Positions 18,494 to 30,611 of a DNA stretch of 64,000 nt are shown one piece after another (within the stretch, counting starts at the first letter, position 1; the number at the start of each line of letters is the position of its first letter). Where the stretch lies: NCBI RefSeq assembly GCF_025639885.1, contig NZ_CP106738.1:434001-498000 (forward strand), given 5' to 3'. Source of the DNA: Roseovarius pelagicus. GTDB lineage: Bacteria; Pseudomonadota; Alphaproteobacteria; Rhodobacterales; Rhodobacteraceae. The notes under the pieces were generated by a model. It worked only from the letters and a program-made list of their open reading frames with translations. It was not told the DNA's origin and searched no databases. A program made the translations under genes and the position numbers.

Positions 18494-18521
18494 GGCCGGG
18501 CCATGCGCCCGGCCTTTTTTT
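18494..18521 (+). terminator. Intrinsic terminator after the DUF1127 gene
   Basis: GGCCGGGC (18494-18501) pairs perfectly with GCCCGGCC (18507-18514) around a 5-base loop, followed by seven T. Confidence 0.95.
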
Positions 18522-18549
18522 CGTCGCACCGTTCTGATTGCGTTTGCGA

Positions 18550-18972
18550 TCAGCCCTTGGGGGGAATTGAGTAGGTCATGCTGGCGCGCGCAACCGGTGC
18601 CTCGCCCCCTTCCGAGAATATCAAAACCTCGCCCACCGCCAGCACGCGCCCCAGCTTGAGCAGGCGACATTCGGCGATCAGATCCACGCCCGAAATCGGC
18701 TTGCGCATGAAATCAATCGAACAGTTGGTGGTGACGGCCAGCCCCTGCGGCCCGATCATCGCCAGAACCGCCAGATAGACTGACACATCGGCAAGCGCAA
18801 AAATTGACGGACCAGATACGGTGCCACCGGGGCGCAAATGGCGTTCACCTACCAGCAAACGGGTGCGAATACGCATCTCCCCCACTTCCTCGATGGCGAA
18901 CTCGCCACTCACTTGTGGAAACTCCGCTTTCAGGAACGTGTCCAGTTCCGCCGCGCTCATCTGCAAACCCAT
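18550..18972 (-). CDS. PaaI-type hotdog thioesterase
   Basis: A 140-residue single hotdog-fold protein. The motif HLRPGGTVSGPSIFALADV near residue 45-63 is the helix-entry signature of the PaaI/YbgC-like acyl-CoA thioesterases; the Asp in LADV is a candidate catalytic residue. Such enzymes release CoA from aryl- or acyl-CoA esters; the substrate is unknown. The ATG at 18972 has GGAG about 9 bases upstream. It is divergent from the crotonase-like gene, with only 58 bases between the starts, which suggests a shared promoter region and possibly related acyl-CoA metabolism. Confidence 0.85.
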   Translation of the reverse strand: MGLQMSAAELDTFLKAEFPQVSGEFAIEEVGEMRIRTRLLVGERHLRPGGTVSGPSIFALADVSVYLAVLAMIGPQGLAVTTNCSIDFMRKPISGVDLIAECRLLKLGRVLAVGEVLIFSEGGEAPVARASMTYSIPPKG

Positions 18973-19030
18973 GCTTTTCTCCGTCCCTGCGTATCGCTAC
19001 AACTGACCCCAAGTTTGAGGGAGTGGCAAG

Positions 19031-19816
19031 ATGGCGATATTGGAACGGACCGACACAGGGGCAGTGGCACACCTGCGGATGAATGCGCCCGAGCGACTGA
19101 ACGCCCTGAGCGACACGATGCTGGCCGCACTGAAGTCTGAATTCGAAACGCTCTCCGACCAGCCACAGATACGCGCCGTGGTGCTGTCTGGTGCGGGCAA
19201 GGCATTCTGTGCCGGTCATGACCTGAAGGAAATGACCGCTGGCAGGCAGGCCGAGGACGGTGGCAAGGCCTATTTTCACGATCTCTTTGAACGTTGCGGG
19301 GCGCTGATGATGGCGATCCGCGCCCTGCCCCAGCCCGTGATCGCCGCACCGCATGGCATCGCCACCGCGGCGGGCTGTCAGCTGGTCGCCTCATGTGATC
19401 TGGCCATCGCCGCGACAGGCACGCGGTTCGGCGTGAACGGTGTCAACATCGGGCTGTTCTGCTCTACCCCGATGGTCGCACTCAGCCGCAATATCGGGCG
19501 CAAACAGGCGTTCGAGATGCTGACGACTGGCAGCTTTATCGACACCGACCGGGCCGAGGCACTGGGGCTGATCAACCGCGCCGTGCCCGCCGAAAACCTA
19601 GAGGCAGAAGCGATCGCTCTGGCGACGACCATCGCCGGAAAACTGGGCGCCGCCGTGCGCATCGGCAAGGAGGCGTTTTACAAACAATCCGAAATGTCAC
19701 TGGCCGACGCCTACGCCTATACCGGCGACGTCATGGTGCAGAATATGCTGTGGCGCGATACGGAAGAAGGCATCAGCGCCTTTATCGAAAAGCGCCTTCC
19801 CAAGTGGGAACAATAG
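19031..19816 (+). CDS. Enoyl-CoA hydratase/isomerase (crotonase) family protein, atypical active site
   Basis: A 261-residue crotonase-fold protein. The oxyanion-hole segments are present (GKAFCAGHDLKEM near 58-70 and PHGIATAAGCQLVASCDLAIA near 108-128). The two glutamates that catalyse hydration in classic enoyl-CoA hydratases appear missing: the GGGxEL position reads AAGCQL, and the PE-x-NLG position reads NGVNIG. It may therefore resemble the ECHDC3-like group rather than a true beta-oxidation hydratase. It is divergent from the PaaI thioesterase. The gap of 211 bases after it is AT-rich and leads into the cytochrome peroxidase gene. Confidence 0.85.
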   Translation: MAILERTDTGAVAHLRMNAPERLNALSDTMLAALKSEFETLSDQPQIRAVVLSGAGKAFCAGHDLKEMTAGRQAEDGGKAYFHDLFERCGALMMAIRALPQPVIAAPHGIATAAGCQLVASCDLAIAATGTRFGVNGVNIGLFCSTPMVALSRNIGRKQAFEMLTTGSFIDTDRAEALGLINRAVPAENLEAEAIALATTIAGKLGAAVRIGKEAFYKQSEMSLADAYAYTGDVMVQNMLWRDTEEGISAFIEKRLPKWEQ

Positions 19817-20027
19817 GCGCGACCTGCCCGAATACTGTGTATTGAACGCTCACGTGGTGACCCAACGTCAGCCGTAGCCCCCTGAATTCCCGTGTGTTCA
19901 CAATTCCTTGAGGTTTGTTTCCAAATCAGTGCCACATTATTTCCATATTTGCCGTTTTTCCGCCCCAATTTACCAAGTATCTATTTTAATTGAATTTTAG
20001 GTGAGATTATTTTGGGGTTGTTGCACC

Positions 20028-21368
20028 ATGAAATTATGGATCTCTATCGGCGTTTTTTCTCTTCAGGCCAGCATCGCATTGGCCGCCGATCTGCCGAGCC
20101 CCGCAGCCCATGACGATTTCCCAGTCCCCGGAGCCACATCAGTTCTGTTGGGGCGGCAGCTCTTCTTTGATCCGGTCCTGTCTGGCAACCAGAATATTTC
20201 CTGCGCGACCTGCCATCACCCGGCTTTGGGCAGTGGTGACGCGGTGTCATTGTCGATTGGCGAAGGCGGTATTGGTCTTGGGGTAGAACGCATCGCCGAT
20301 CCGGCCAACATGCCGCTGGCGCGCATCCCCCGAAATGCGCCAGCACTATACAATTTGGGTGCGCGTGAATTTACCACGCTCTTTCACGACGGACGGGTGC
20401 AGGTCGACGACAATGCCCGGTTCAACCTCGCAATGCCCCCCGGCCACGAACTGGAACGCCACCTACCCTCGCCACTGGCGGCTCAGGCCATTCTGCCAAT
20501 CACCTCGCATGACGAGATGGCTGGCCAACCCGGCGAAAACCCGATTGCCGATGCCGTCGAAGAAGGCCACATTCGCGGTCAAGACGGTGCCTGGCAGATG
20601 CTGGCGACGCGGGTCGAGGCGATCCCGGCCTACCGCAAACAGTTCGATTGGATCATTGGTGAGGGCGAGCCGATCCACATCACCGATATCGGCCGGGCGA
20701 TTGCCGACTACATCTCTTTTGATTTCCGTACGACGGACAGCAAATTCGACGCGTTCCTGCGCGGCGACGATGCATCGCTGACCAATGCCGAAATCCGCGG
20801 CATGTCGCTGTTTTACGGCAAGGGCGGCTGCGGCGATTGTCATAGCGGTGTTTTCCAGACCGATCACAGCTTTCACGCCATTGGAATCCCGCAATTCGGA
20901 CCGGGCAAAGGTCACGGACCGGGCTATGCCGATCATGGTCGCGCGGCTGTGACAGGCGATCCTCAAGACGCCTACAAGTTCCGCACACCGTCGCTGCGCA
21001 ATGTGTCACTGACAGCGCCATACGGCCATAATGGTGCTTATGCCAATCTAGAGGACATGGTGCGCCACCATCTGGACCCGCTGACCATGCTGGCGGAATA
21101 TACGTTGGAATACGCGCTGTTTCAGGACATGCAACTGAGCGTGTCAGACACCGAAGTGTTGGAGGATTTCGATGAAATGCTGCGCCTCGGTATGGCGGTC
21201 GAGCTAGAACCACTAGAGCTGCATGATGACGAAGTCGATGCCATCCTCGCGTTTCTCGGCGCACTAGAGGATCCGATCGCGCGCACCGGGCGTCTGGGTG
21301 TGCCGGATGCTGTACCGTCGGGGTTACCGCTGGATCCATTGAACCTGACGGATTTGCCTCCCTCCTGA
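20028..21368 (+). CDS. Di-heme cytochrome c peroxidase/MauG family protein
   Basis: A 446-residue periplasmic protein with a signal peptide (1-20, ending IALAA). It has two c-type heme motifs, CATCH at 59-63 and CGDCH at 268-272, arranged as in the CCP/MauG superfamily. Classic members reduce hydrogen peroxide with electrons from cytochrome c; MauG-like members oxidise protein residues. At 446 residues it is longer than bacterial CCP (about 320-340), so assignment within the superfamily is open. The region just upstream (19900-20010) is unusually AT-rich, but I find no clear FNR-type box. A stand-alone gene followed 39 bases later by trmFO. Confidence 0.9.
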   Translation: MKLWISIGVFSLQASIALAADLPSPAAHDDFPVPGATSVLLGRQLFFDPVLSGNQNISCATCHHPALGSGDAVSLSIGEGGIGLGVERIADPANMPLARIPRNAPALYNLGAREFTTLFHDGRVQVDDNARFNLAMPPGHELERHLPSPLAAQAILPITSHDEMAGQPGENPIADAVEEGHIRGQDGAWQMLATRVEAIPAYRKQFDWIIGEGEPIHITDIGRAIADYISFDFRTTDSKFDAFLRGDDASLTNAEIRGMSLFYGKGGCGDCHSGVFQTDHSFHAIGIPQFGPGKGHGPGYADHGRAAVTGDPQDAYKFRTPSLRNVSLTAPYGHNGAYANLEDMVRHHLDPLTMLAEYTLEYALFQDMQLSVSDTEVLEDFDEMLRLGMAVELEPLELHDDEVDAILAFLGALEDPIARTGRLGVPDAVPSGLPLDPLNLTDLPPS

Positions 21369-21407
21369 CCCTTTCCAAAGTGTCCGCGATGGCCTACATC
21401 GCGGCGC

Positions 21408-22775
21408 ATGGACAACAATACATTGCATATCATTGGCGGCGGCATGGCCGGATCAGAAGCAGCCTGGCAGGCGGCCCATATGGGCGTCCGCGTCGTGATC
21501 CACGAGATGCGTCCCGCTGTCGGCACCTTTGCCCATCGCACCGGCGATCTGGCGGAAATGGTGTGTTCCAATTCATTCCGCTCGGATGATGATGAACAGA
21601 ACGCTGTGGGTCTGTTGCATTGGGAAATGCGGGCGGCGAACGGGCTGATCATGCAAACCGCCGATCGCCATCGTCTGCCTGCGGGTGGCGCGCTGGCGGT
21701 TGATCGCGATCCCTTTGCCCGCAGCGTGACCGAAGCATTGATGGCCCATCCCAACGTATCCGTCGAATATGGTGAGGTGGACAGCCTGCCCGAGAGCGGC
21801 CAATGGATCATCGCCACCGGCCCGCTAACCTCTCAAAAGCTGGGTCAGGCCATCGCTGCGGAAACCGGACAAGGTGCGCTGGCGTTCTTTGATGCCATTG
21901 CACCTATCGTACACCACGACAGCATCGACATGTCCCGCGCATGGATGCAGTCGCGCTATGACAAGGGCGAAACCGAGGCGGAGCGCACCGCCTACCTGAA
22001 CTGCCCGATGGATAAACCGACCTATGAGGCGTTCATTGACGCGTTGCTGGCAGCGGACAAGACCGAATTTCACGAAGGCGAAACAGCCGGGTATTTCGAT
22101 GGGTGCCTGCCGATCGAAGTGATGGCGGAACGCGGGCGCGAAACACTGCGCCACGGCCCGATGAAACCCGTCGGCCTGACCAACCCACACATGCCGGATG
22201 TAAAGCCGTGGGCCGTGGTCCAATTGCGCAGGGATAATGCATTAGGAACGCTGTATAACATTGTGGGTTTTCAAACTAAAATGAAATATGGCGCGCAAAC
22301 TGAAGTGCTGCGCATGATTCCCGGCCTTGAGAACGCGCGTTTTGCCCGGCTGGGCGGGATTCATCGTAATACATTTTTGAACTCACCCACATTGCTGGAC
22401 GATCAGATGCGCCTGCGCGCGCGCCCGAATATCCGCTTTGCCGGGCAGATCACCGGTGTCGAAGGATATGTCGAGTCTGCGGCGATGGGTCTGCTCGCCG
22501 GGCGCATGGCCGCCGCCGAGATCCTCGGGCATCCGCTGGCCACGCCGCCGCAGGATAGTGCGATGGGCGCGCTCATCCACCACATTACAGGCGGGGCAGA
22601 GGCGAAAACATTCCAACCGATGAACGTCAATTTCGGCCTTTTCCGGCCGGTCGATGGACTTAAAGGCGGACGTCGTGGGCGCAAGGATCGTTACAAGGCT
22701 TACACGGACCGCGCCAAGTCGGCGTGGAATGATTGGCTGGCAAACAGCAGACTGGACGCCGAACAACCGGTGTGA
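21408..22775 (+). CDS. trmFO: Methylenetetrahydrofolate-tRNA-(uracil-5-)-methyltransferase, FAD-dependent
   Basis: Forms 5-methyluridine at position 54 of tRNA using methylene-THF and FADH2. The 455-residue protein begins with the dinucleotide-binding motif [13 protein letters not shown] (8-20), followed by the family signature [10 protein letters not shown] and the C-terminal [11 protein letters not shown] and MNVNFGLF blocks characteristic of TrmFO (Gid). Followed after 12 bases by a methyltransferase and then gluQRS, so three genes that include two tRNA-modifying enzymes are probably co-transcribed. Confidence 0.97.
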   Translation: MDNNTLHIIGGGMAGSEAAWQAAHMGVRVVIHEMRPAVGTFAHRTGDLAEMVCSNSFRSDDDEQNAVGLLHWEMRAANGLIMQTADRHRLPAGGALAVDRDPFARSVTEALMAHPNVSVEYGEVDSLPESGQWIIATGPLTSQKLGQAIAAETGQGALAFFDAIAPIVHHDSIDMSRAWMQSRYDKGETEAERTAYLNCPMDKPTYEAFIDALLAADKTEFHEGETAGYFDGCLPIEVMAERGRETLRHGPMKPVGLTNPHMPDVKPWAVVQLRRDNALGTLYNIVGFQTKMKYGAQTEVLRMIPGLENARFARLGGIHRNTFLNSPTLLDDQMRLRARPNIRFAGQITGVEGYVESAAMGLLAGRMAAAEILGHPLATPPQDSAMGALIHHITGGAEAKTFQPMNVNFGLFRPVDGLKGGRRGRKDRYKAYTDRAKSAWNDWLANSRLDAEQPV

Positions 22776-22787
22776 TTTTCTGGATCC

Positions 22788-23402
22788 ATGACCGGAAAAT
22801 TCCTCGATAAAGCCTATGATCTCGACGGGGCAGACAAGACTCAGGCGCATTACGATGCCTGGGCTGCCACGTATGACGCCGAAATTTCCGAAAACGGCTA
22901 TGCCACTCCGGGGCGCTGCGCTGCTGCCCTTTGGGCCAAATTGCCCCGCCCTGATGCACCGATCCTCGATTTCGGTTGCGGCACCGGTCTCTCTGGGCTT
23001 GCGCTGAAACTTGCTGGGTATCGGGTGATTGACGGCACCGATCCCAGCGTTGAAATGCTGGAAGGTGCGCGCGCCAAGAACGTTTACCGCACGCTATCTG
23101 CACTCGACCTGTCAGACCCCGCCCCCATCCCCACCGGCCGCTATCGCGCCATCGCGGCAATTGGCGTGATAGGCACTGGCGCGGCCCCGGCCAGAACCCT
23201 GGATTTGTTGATGAAGACGCTCGGGCGTGGTGATTTTCTCGTCTTTAGCTACAATGATCACGCGCTGGCCGATCCGCACTATGTTGGCCGTCTTAACCAG
23301 TGGCTGGATTGCGGTGCCGCCCGCCTGATCACCAAGGATTACGGACCTCACCTGCCCGGACAAAACCTGAACTCCAACGTTTATGTTGTTGAAAAAAATT
23401 GA
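22788..23402 (+). CDS. Class I SAM-dependent methyltransferase
   Basis: A 204-residue soluble methyltransferase with the glycine motif ILDFGCGTGLSGLAL (about 63-77) and the acidic motif II in DGTDPSVEML. The N-terminal YDAWAATYDAEI helix is common in small-molecule methyltransferases, including those acting on quinones, tetrapyrroles or lipids. Substrate not assigned. Its TGA overlaps the TTG start of gluQRS (TTGA), so translation is coupled, and it follows trmFO by 12 bases. A tRNA-related role is suggested only by position. Confidence 0.85.
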   Translation: MTGKFLDKAYDLDGADKTQAHYDAWAATYDAEISENGYATPGRCAAALWAKLPRPDAPILDFGCGTGLSGLALKLAGYRVIDGTDPSVEMLEGARAKNVYRTLSALDLSDPAPIPTGRYRAIAAIGVIGTGAAPARTLDLLMKTLGRGDFLVFSYNDHALADPHYVGRLNQWLDCGAARLITKDYGPHLPGQNLNSNVYVVEKN

Positions 23403-24325
23403 AATTTAAGACTCGATTTGCGCCATCTCCGACTGGCCCGCTGCACTTGGGGCATGCCTATTCGGCGCTGCTTGCTAATGATCTGACTGCCGCAGAAGGC
23501 GGGCGATTTCTGCTACGGATCGACGATCTGGATCAGACCCGTTCACGCCCGGAATGGGAGGCCCAGCTAAAGGACGACCTTGGTTGGCTCGGGCTACGAT
23601 GGCCTGAACCCTGCCGACGAGAATCCGACTGCACGGCAGACTATGACGCCGCGCTGGACCGGTTGTGGGGAATGGGGCTGATCTATCCATGTACCTGCAC
23701 ACGGCACGACATCCGCGACGCAGCGAATGCGCCTCAGGAGGGCATAGCTGCACATGGGCCAGACGGCCTGATTTACCCCGGAACGTGTCGCGGTAAGACA
23801 TTATCAGAACGAGATTTTTCCAAGTGCCACCTCCGCCCCAGAGGCGTCACGCTACGGCTCGATATGGCGCGGGCTTGTAGCTATGCCAACGGAGCAGAGA
23901 ACAAAACCGAAGCCCCCAACCGAATGCCAAAGAGTTTCGCCAACTTCCACGAAACAGGTCATGGCCCGAATGGGGAAACCGGACTGATCGAGGTCTCCGC
24001 AGATACACTTGTTCACGGGGTCGGCGATGTCGTGCTGGCACGCCAAGGCGGAGAAGCCGCGTACCATCTGGCTGTCGTTGTGGACGACGCCGCGCAGGAC
24101 ATCAGCCACGTCGTACGCGGTCAGGATCTGTTTGATGCCACGCAGATCCATATCATGCTGCAACGTCTGCTCGACCTACCGACACCGATCTATCACCACC
24201 ACGGCCTGATCCGCGATGACATGGGCAAGCGATTGGCCAAACGTGACGACGCACGGGCGATCGCAAAATATCGCACAGACGGTGCTACGCCTCAGGAGAT
24301 TCGTCGCCTTGTTGGTTTAGATTAG
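23399..24325 (+). CDS. gluQRS: Glutamyl-Q tRNA(Asp) synthetase
   Basis: Attaches glutamate to queuosine at position 34 of tRNA-Asp; a paralogue of the GluRS catalytic core without the anticodon-binding domain. The 308-residue length fits. The class I HIGH-like motif is in FAPSPTGPLHLGHAYS (7-22), the zinc-binding Cys-x-Cys is in YPCTCTRHD, and the KMSKS-like loop is GKRLAKRDDA near the C-terminus. The start is an unusual TTG at 23399 overlapping the previous stop; no ATG lies near it, and family members begin with this KFKTRFAPSPTG segment. Confidence 0.95.
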   Translation: MKFKTRFAPSPTGPLHLGHAYSALLANDLTAAEGGRFLLRIDDLDQTRSRPEWEAQLKDDLGWLGLRWPEPCRRESDCTADYDAALDRLWGMGLIYPCTCTRHDIRDAANAPQEGIAAHGPDGLIYPGTCRGKTLSERDFSKCHLRPRGVTLRLDMARACSYANGAENKTEAPNRMPKSFANFHETGHGPNGETGLIEVSADTLVHGVGDVVLARQGGEAAYHLAVVVDDAAQDISHVVRGQDLFDATQIHIMLQRLLDLPTPIYHHHGLIRDDMGKRLAKRDDARAIAKYRTDGATPQEIRRLVGLD

Positions 24326-24357
24326 AATTTCATCTTGCTGTAAATGCAGGATTATTC

Positions 24358-24720
24358 CTACTTTGCCTCGGGTTTCATGATCTCGACCTCTGCACCGTCC
24401 CGCAATGCGGTATAGAAGCAACTGCGGCGGTTGGTGTGGCAGGCAGAACCAACCTGTTCGATCAGAACAAGCAGGCAATCACGGTCGCAATCGATGCGCA
24501 TCTCAACCAGTTTTTGGGTGTGGCCGCTGGTTTCACCCTTGATCCAGAATGCCTGACGCGACCGGGACCAATAGGTAACGCGCCCTGTTTCCAGTGTGCG
24601 TGCGACCGCATCGGCATTCATCCATGCCATCATCAGCACGTCACCATTGGTGGCATCCTGTGCGATGGCCGGGATCAACCCGGCGTCATTATAGGTCAGG
24701 CTGGCAGGATCGAACGACAT
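24358..24720 (-). CDS. hisI: Phosphoribosyl-AMP cyclohydrolase
   Basis: Opens the purine ring of phosphoribosyl-AMP, the third step of histidine biosynthesis. At 120 residues it is the stand-alone HisI without a HisE domain. Visible signatures are LMMAWMN, the tryptophan-rich VTYWSRSR, the zinc-binding DCDRDCLL, and GSACHTNRRSCFY with further zinc-ligand Cys. The ATG at 24720 starts MSFDPASL; an earlier in-frame start at 24747 lies in the promoter region. It is divergent from the NifU-like gene and convergent with gluQRS. Not linked to other his genes here. Confidence 0.96.
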   Translation of the reverse strand: MSFDPASLTYNDAGLIPAIAQDATNGDVLMMAWMNADAVARTLETGRVTYWSRSRQAFWIKGETSGHTQKLVEMRIDCDRDCLLVLIEQVGSACHTNRRSCFYTALRDGAEVEIMKPEAK

Positions 24721-24786
24721 TGGACATTTCCTTGGCAACTGGAGCACGCGGGATTATCTATGGGATATTGAGACAAAGGAAAAGTG

Positions 24787-25242
24787 ATGAGCGGCAACAG
24801 CGACATGATCAAGCTCTACTCGGCACGCATTCTGGCGCTGGCGGCGGATATTCCACGGCTGGACCGGTTGTCCGCCCCGTCTGCGACGGTGAAACGTCGC
24901 GCACCGCTCTGCGGGTCGACAGTCACGGTTGATCTGACAGTCGAGGATGGTCGCGTCACCGATTTCGGCCAGGATGTGAAGGCCTGCGCGCTGGGTCAAG
25001 CTGCGGCCAGTGTTGTCGGTGCGAATATCGTCGGCTGCACACCGGCAGAGGTCGTTGCAGCCCGCGATGCACTAAAGGCCATGCTGAAGGCTGACGGACC
25101 GACACCACCCGCCCCATTCGACGGCCTCGAAGTGCTGAGGCCCGCGCAAGAATACAAGAATCGCCATGCCTCTATCCTGCTGACGCTTGAGGCCGCGGTA
25201 GAGGCGCTGGATGACGCGTGCGCCGCCAGTTCCTGCGCTTGA
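24787..25242 (+). CDS. Iron-sulfur cluster assembly scaffold protein (NifU/IscU-like)
   Basis: A 151-residue member of the NifU N-terminal family. Candidate cluster ligands are Cys42 (APLCGSTV) and Cys67 (VKACALGQ). The third ligand region, usually RxxCA, reads KNRHAS with His127, so the binding set differs from classic IscU. The C-terminus has extra Cys (DDACAASSC). The ATG at 24787 is preferred because AAGGA at 24776-24780 lies 6 bases upstream; an in-frame GTG at 24784 is closer. A small two-helix membrane protein follows after 15 bases. Confidence 0.82.
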   Translation: MSGNSDMIKLYSARILALAADIPRLDRLSAPSATVKRRAPLCGSTVTVDLTVEDGRVTDFGQDVKACALGQAAASVVGANIVGCTPAEVVAARDALKAMLKADGPTPPAPFDGLEVLRPAQEYKNRHASILLTLEAAVEALDDACAASSCA

Positions 25243-25257
25243 GTGACTGGTAGACTG

Positions 25258-25449
25258 ATGTCGCCACGCGTTGTCTGGGCTTTCAACTTCACCGGCTGGA
25301 TCCTGTTCACATTCTCTGCCGTGGGCTTTGTCTGGACCACATGGCGCGCTGGCGACATGATCGGTTTGGCCGCCAGCCTCTTTTTCCTGATTGCCTGTCT
25401 GGTTTTTCTGGTCCCGGTTTGGGCACACCGGCCCGGTCGTCGCGACTAG
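25258..25449 (+). CDS. Small two-helix membrane protein, hypothetical
   Basis: A 63-residue protein consisting mostly of two hydrophobic helices (about VVWAFNFTGWILFTFSAVGF and MIGLAASLFFLIACLVFLV) with a short basic tail PGRRD. The ATG at 25258 is chosen. An in-frame GTG at 25243 directly after the preceding stop is possible and would make the two genes contiguous. It is probably co-transcribed with the NifU-like gene. No family recognised. Just beyond its end lies a terminator that reads in the opposite direction. Confidence 0.6.
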   Translation: MSPRVVWAFNFTGWILFTFSAVGFVWTTWRAGDMIGLAASLFFLIACLVFLVPVWAHRPGRRD

Positions 25450-25451
25450 CC

Positions 25452-25490
25452 AAAAAAATCCGCCGCACATCCGGGGATGGATGGCGGCGG
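25452..25490 (-). terminator. Strong intrinsic terminator reading leftward
   Basis: CCGCCGC (25460-25466) and CATCC (25468-25472) pair with GGATG (25479-25483) and GCGGCGG (25484-25490), a 12-bp stem with one bulge and a 6-base loop. On the minus strand it is followed by seven T (complement of 25452-25458). It ends the transcript of the 40-residue peptide gene at 25661-25783 and anything downstream of it. Confidence 0.9.
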
Positions 25491-25575
25491 TCAGTGGGGT
25501 GCGATCCCCCATGGAACCCTGTCGTGCCGTCCGGGGGAACGAGGTAAACCCGGAGAGGACGTCGAAACAGGCAGT
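25491..25575 (-). ncRNA. Candidate structured RNA or structured 3' UTR
   Basis: Between the peptide gene and the terminator lie stacked inverted repeats. An outer stem CCTGT (25518-25522)/ACAGG (25567-25571) encloses an inner stem TCCGGG (25530-25535)/CCCGGA (25549-25554). A second hairpin GGGG (25496-25499)/CCCC (25506-25509) comes between this and the terminator. No coding frame here resembles a protein. The terminator makes the minus strand the likely transcribed one. It does not match SRP RNA, RNase P RNA or tmRNA signatures that I know; a diverged 6S-like RNA cannot be excluded. Boundaries are approximate. Confidence 0.45.
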
Positions 25576-25660
25576 GTCAGTTACGTCGCATCAGGAATGG
25601 GGACAGGAGATGCAGGCACGCAAGAGGCATGGGTCGGATCGCAGGCAGAAACTCAAAAAC

Positions 25661-25783
25661 TCAGACAAGACCGGGCAGATAAAGACCGACAACCAAAATG
25701 ATCATCAATGCCGCACATCCGATCGCGTCCCCTACGAGGGTGTCGTTTGAACGGGCGGCGGCGGTTTTGATCTGTTGGAACAT
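25661..25783 (-). CDS. 40-residue hydrophobic membrane peptide, probable LexA target
   Basis: A 40-residue peptide: an amphipathic, charged N-terminal part (FQQIKTAAARSNDTLVGD) and one membrane helix (AIGCAALMIILVVGLYLPGLV). The ATG at 25783 has AAGGA 7 bases upstream (25791-25795). I recall similar short proteins in Rhodobacteraceae, but no function. A perfect alphaproteobacterial LexA box lies at 25847-25861 and a TTGACA at 25888-25893, spaced almost as at recA, so damage-induced expression is inferred. Small SOS-induced membrane peptides are known (TisB in E. coli, SidA in Caulobacter) but share no evident sequence with it. A 170-base structured region and a strong terminator follow. Confidence 0.65.
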   Translation of the reverse strand: MFQQIKTAAARSNDTLVGDAIGCAALMIILVVGLYLPGLV

Positions 25784-25846
25784 CGAGGCTTCCTTTTCAG
25801 TCCTTAGTGTTGCCTCTTTGTTCTCATTTTCAGCGTCACCTGTAAA

Positions 25847-25861
25847 GAACTTTTTAAGAAC
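25847..25861. promoter_or_regulatory. Perfect alphaproteobacterial LexA (SOS) box before the 40-residue peptide
   Basis: GAAC (25847-25850), seven bases, GAAC (25858-25861); on the minus strand this is GTTC-N7-GTTC. It starts 63 bases upstream of the peptide start codon and 26 bases downstream of the TTGACA, where it would overlap the transcription start and block it. Confidence 0.7.
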
Positions 25862-25887
25862 ATCTGTGAACAAACAGACATTCCATA

Positions 25888-25893
25888 TGTCAA
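25888..25893 (-). promoter_or_regulatory. Consensus -35 element (TTGACA) for the 40-residue peptide gene
   Basis: TTGACA on the minus strand (TGTCAA on the plus strand). A -10 region would fall near 25865-25870 and is weak (TTCACA). It lies inside a longer inverted repeat, CAGACA at 25875-25880 and TGTCTG at 25895-25900. Confidence 0.5.
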
Positions 25894-25922
25894 CTGTCTG
25901 AAAATATGGGAAAGTTTTCTGT

Positions 25923-30296
<4,374 letters not shown>

Positions 30297-30611
30297 GTCT
30301 TCTCCTCGCTGTCGCGTCGATTTGAAATTATCAGACCACCGGGGTCAAAGCTTTTGCACGCATTCCCTGCTCTGAGAAGGTGAAAAGAGTTCCGCCCCGC
30401 GAAGTCTTGGTATTGTGTATCGGACTTCCGTTCGGATGGAACACTAAATGCTTTTCGAATTGATAGGCCGCAGCCTCGCAGACGTCCAGTCCGCGTGATC
30501 GCCATCGGTGCAATTGGCAATACCAAAAGACCGCCGCCCGTTCTGGGCCGCGGTCTTTTCATCTTTGGAGGATGTTGCCTGTTGTGGCTTTCGGGGGCTT
30601 CGCCCCCGGCT
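30297..30611. other. Intergenic region between ligA and ctrA
   Basis: A 315-base stretch holding the bidirectional terminator at 30525-30559 and the ligA ribosome-binding site near 30299-30304. A weak 60-codon TTG-start frame on the minus strand (30331-30513) has no clear start signal or family resemblance. I see no tRNA or riboswitch. Confidence 0.5.
30525..30559. terminator. Bidirectional intrinsic terminator downstream of ctrA
   Basis: AAAAGACCGCCGCCC pairs with GGGCCGCGGTCTTTT around a short loop (GTTCT). A-rich on one side and T-rich on the other, so it can act on both strands; on the minus strand it follows the ctrA stop by about 50 bases. Confidence 0.85.

Noticed and set aside
25477..25701. 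Plus-strand frames over the structured region at 25.5 kb
   Set aside because: Compositionally odd Gly/Gln/Asp-rich products that coincide with the hairpins; no start signals.
30331..30513. 60-codon minus-strand frame between ctrA and ligA
   Set aside because: TTG start without a ribosome-binding site, downstream of a terminator, no family resemblance.
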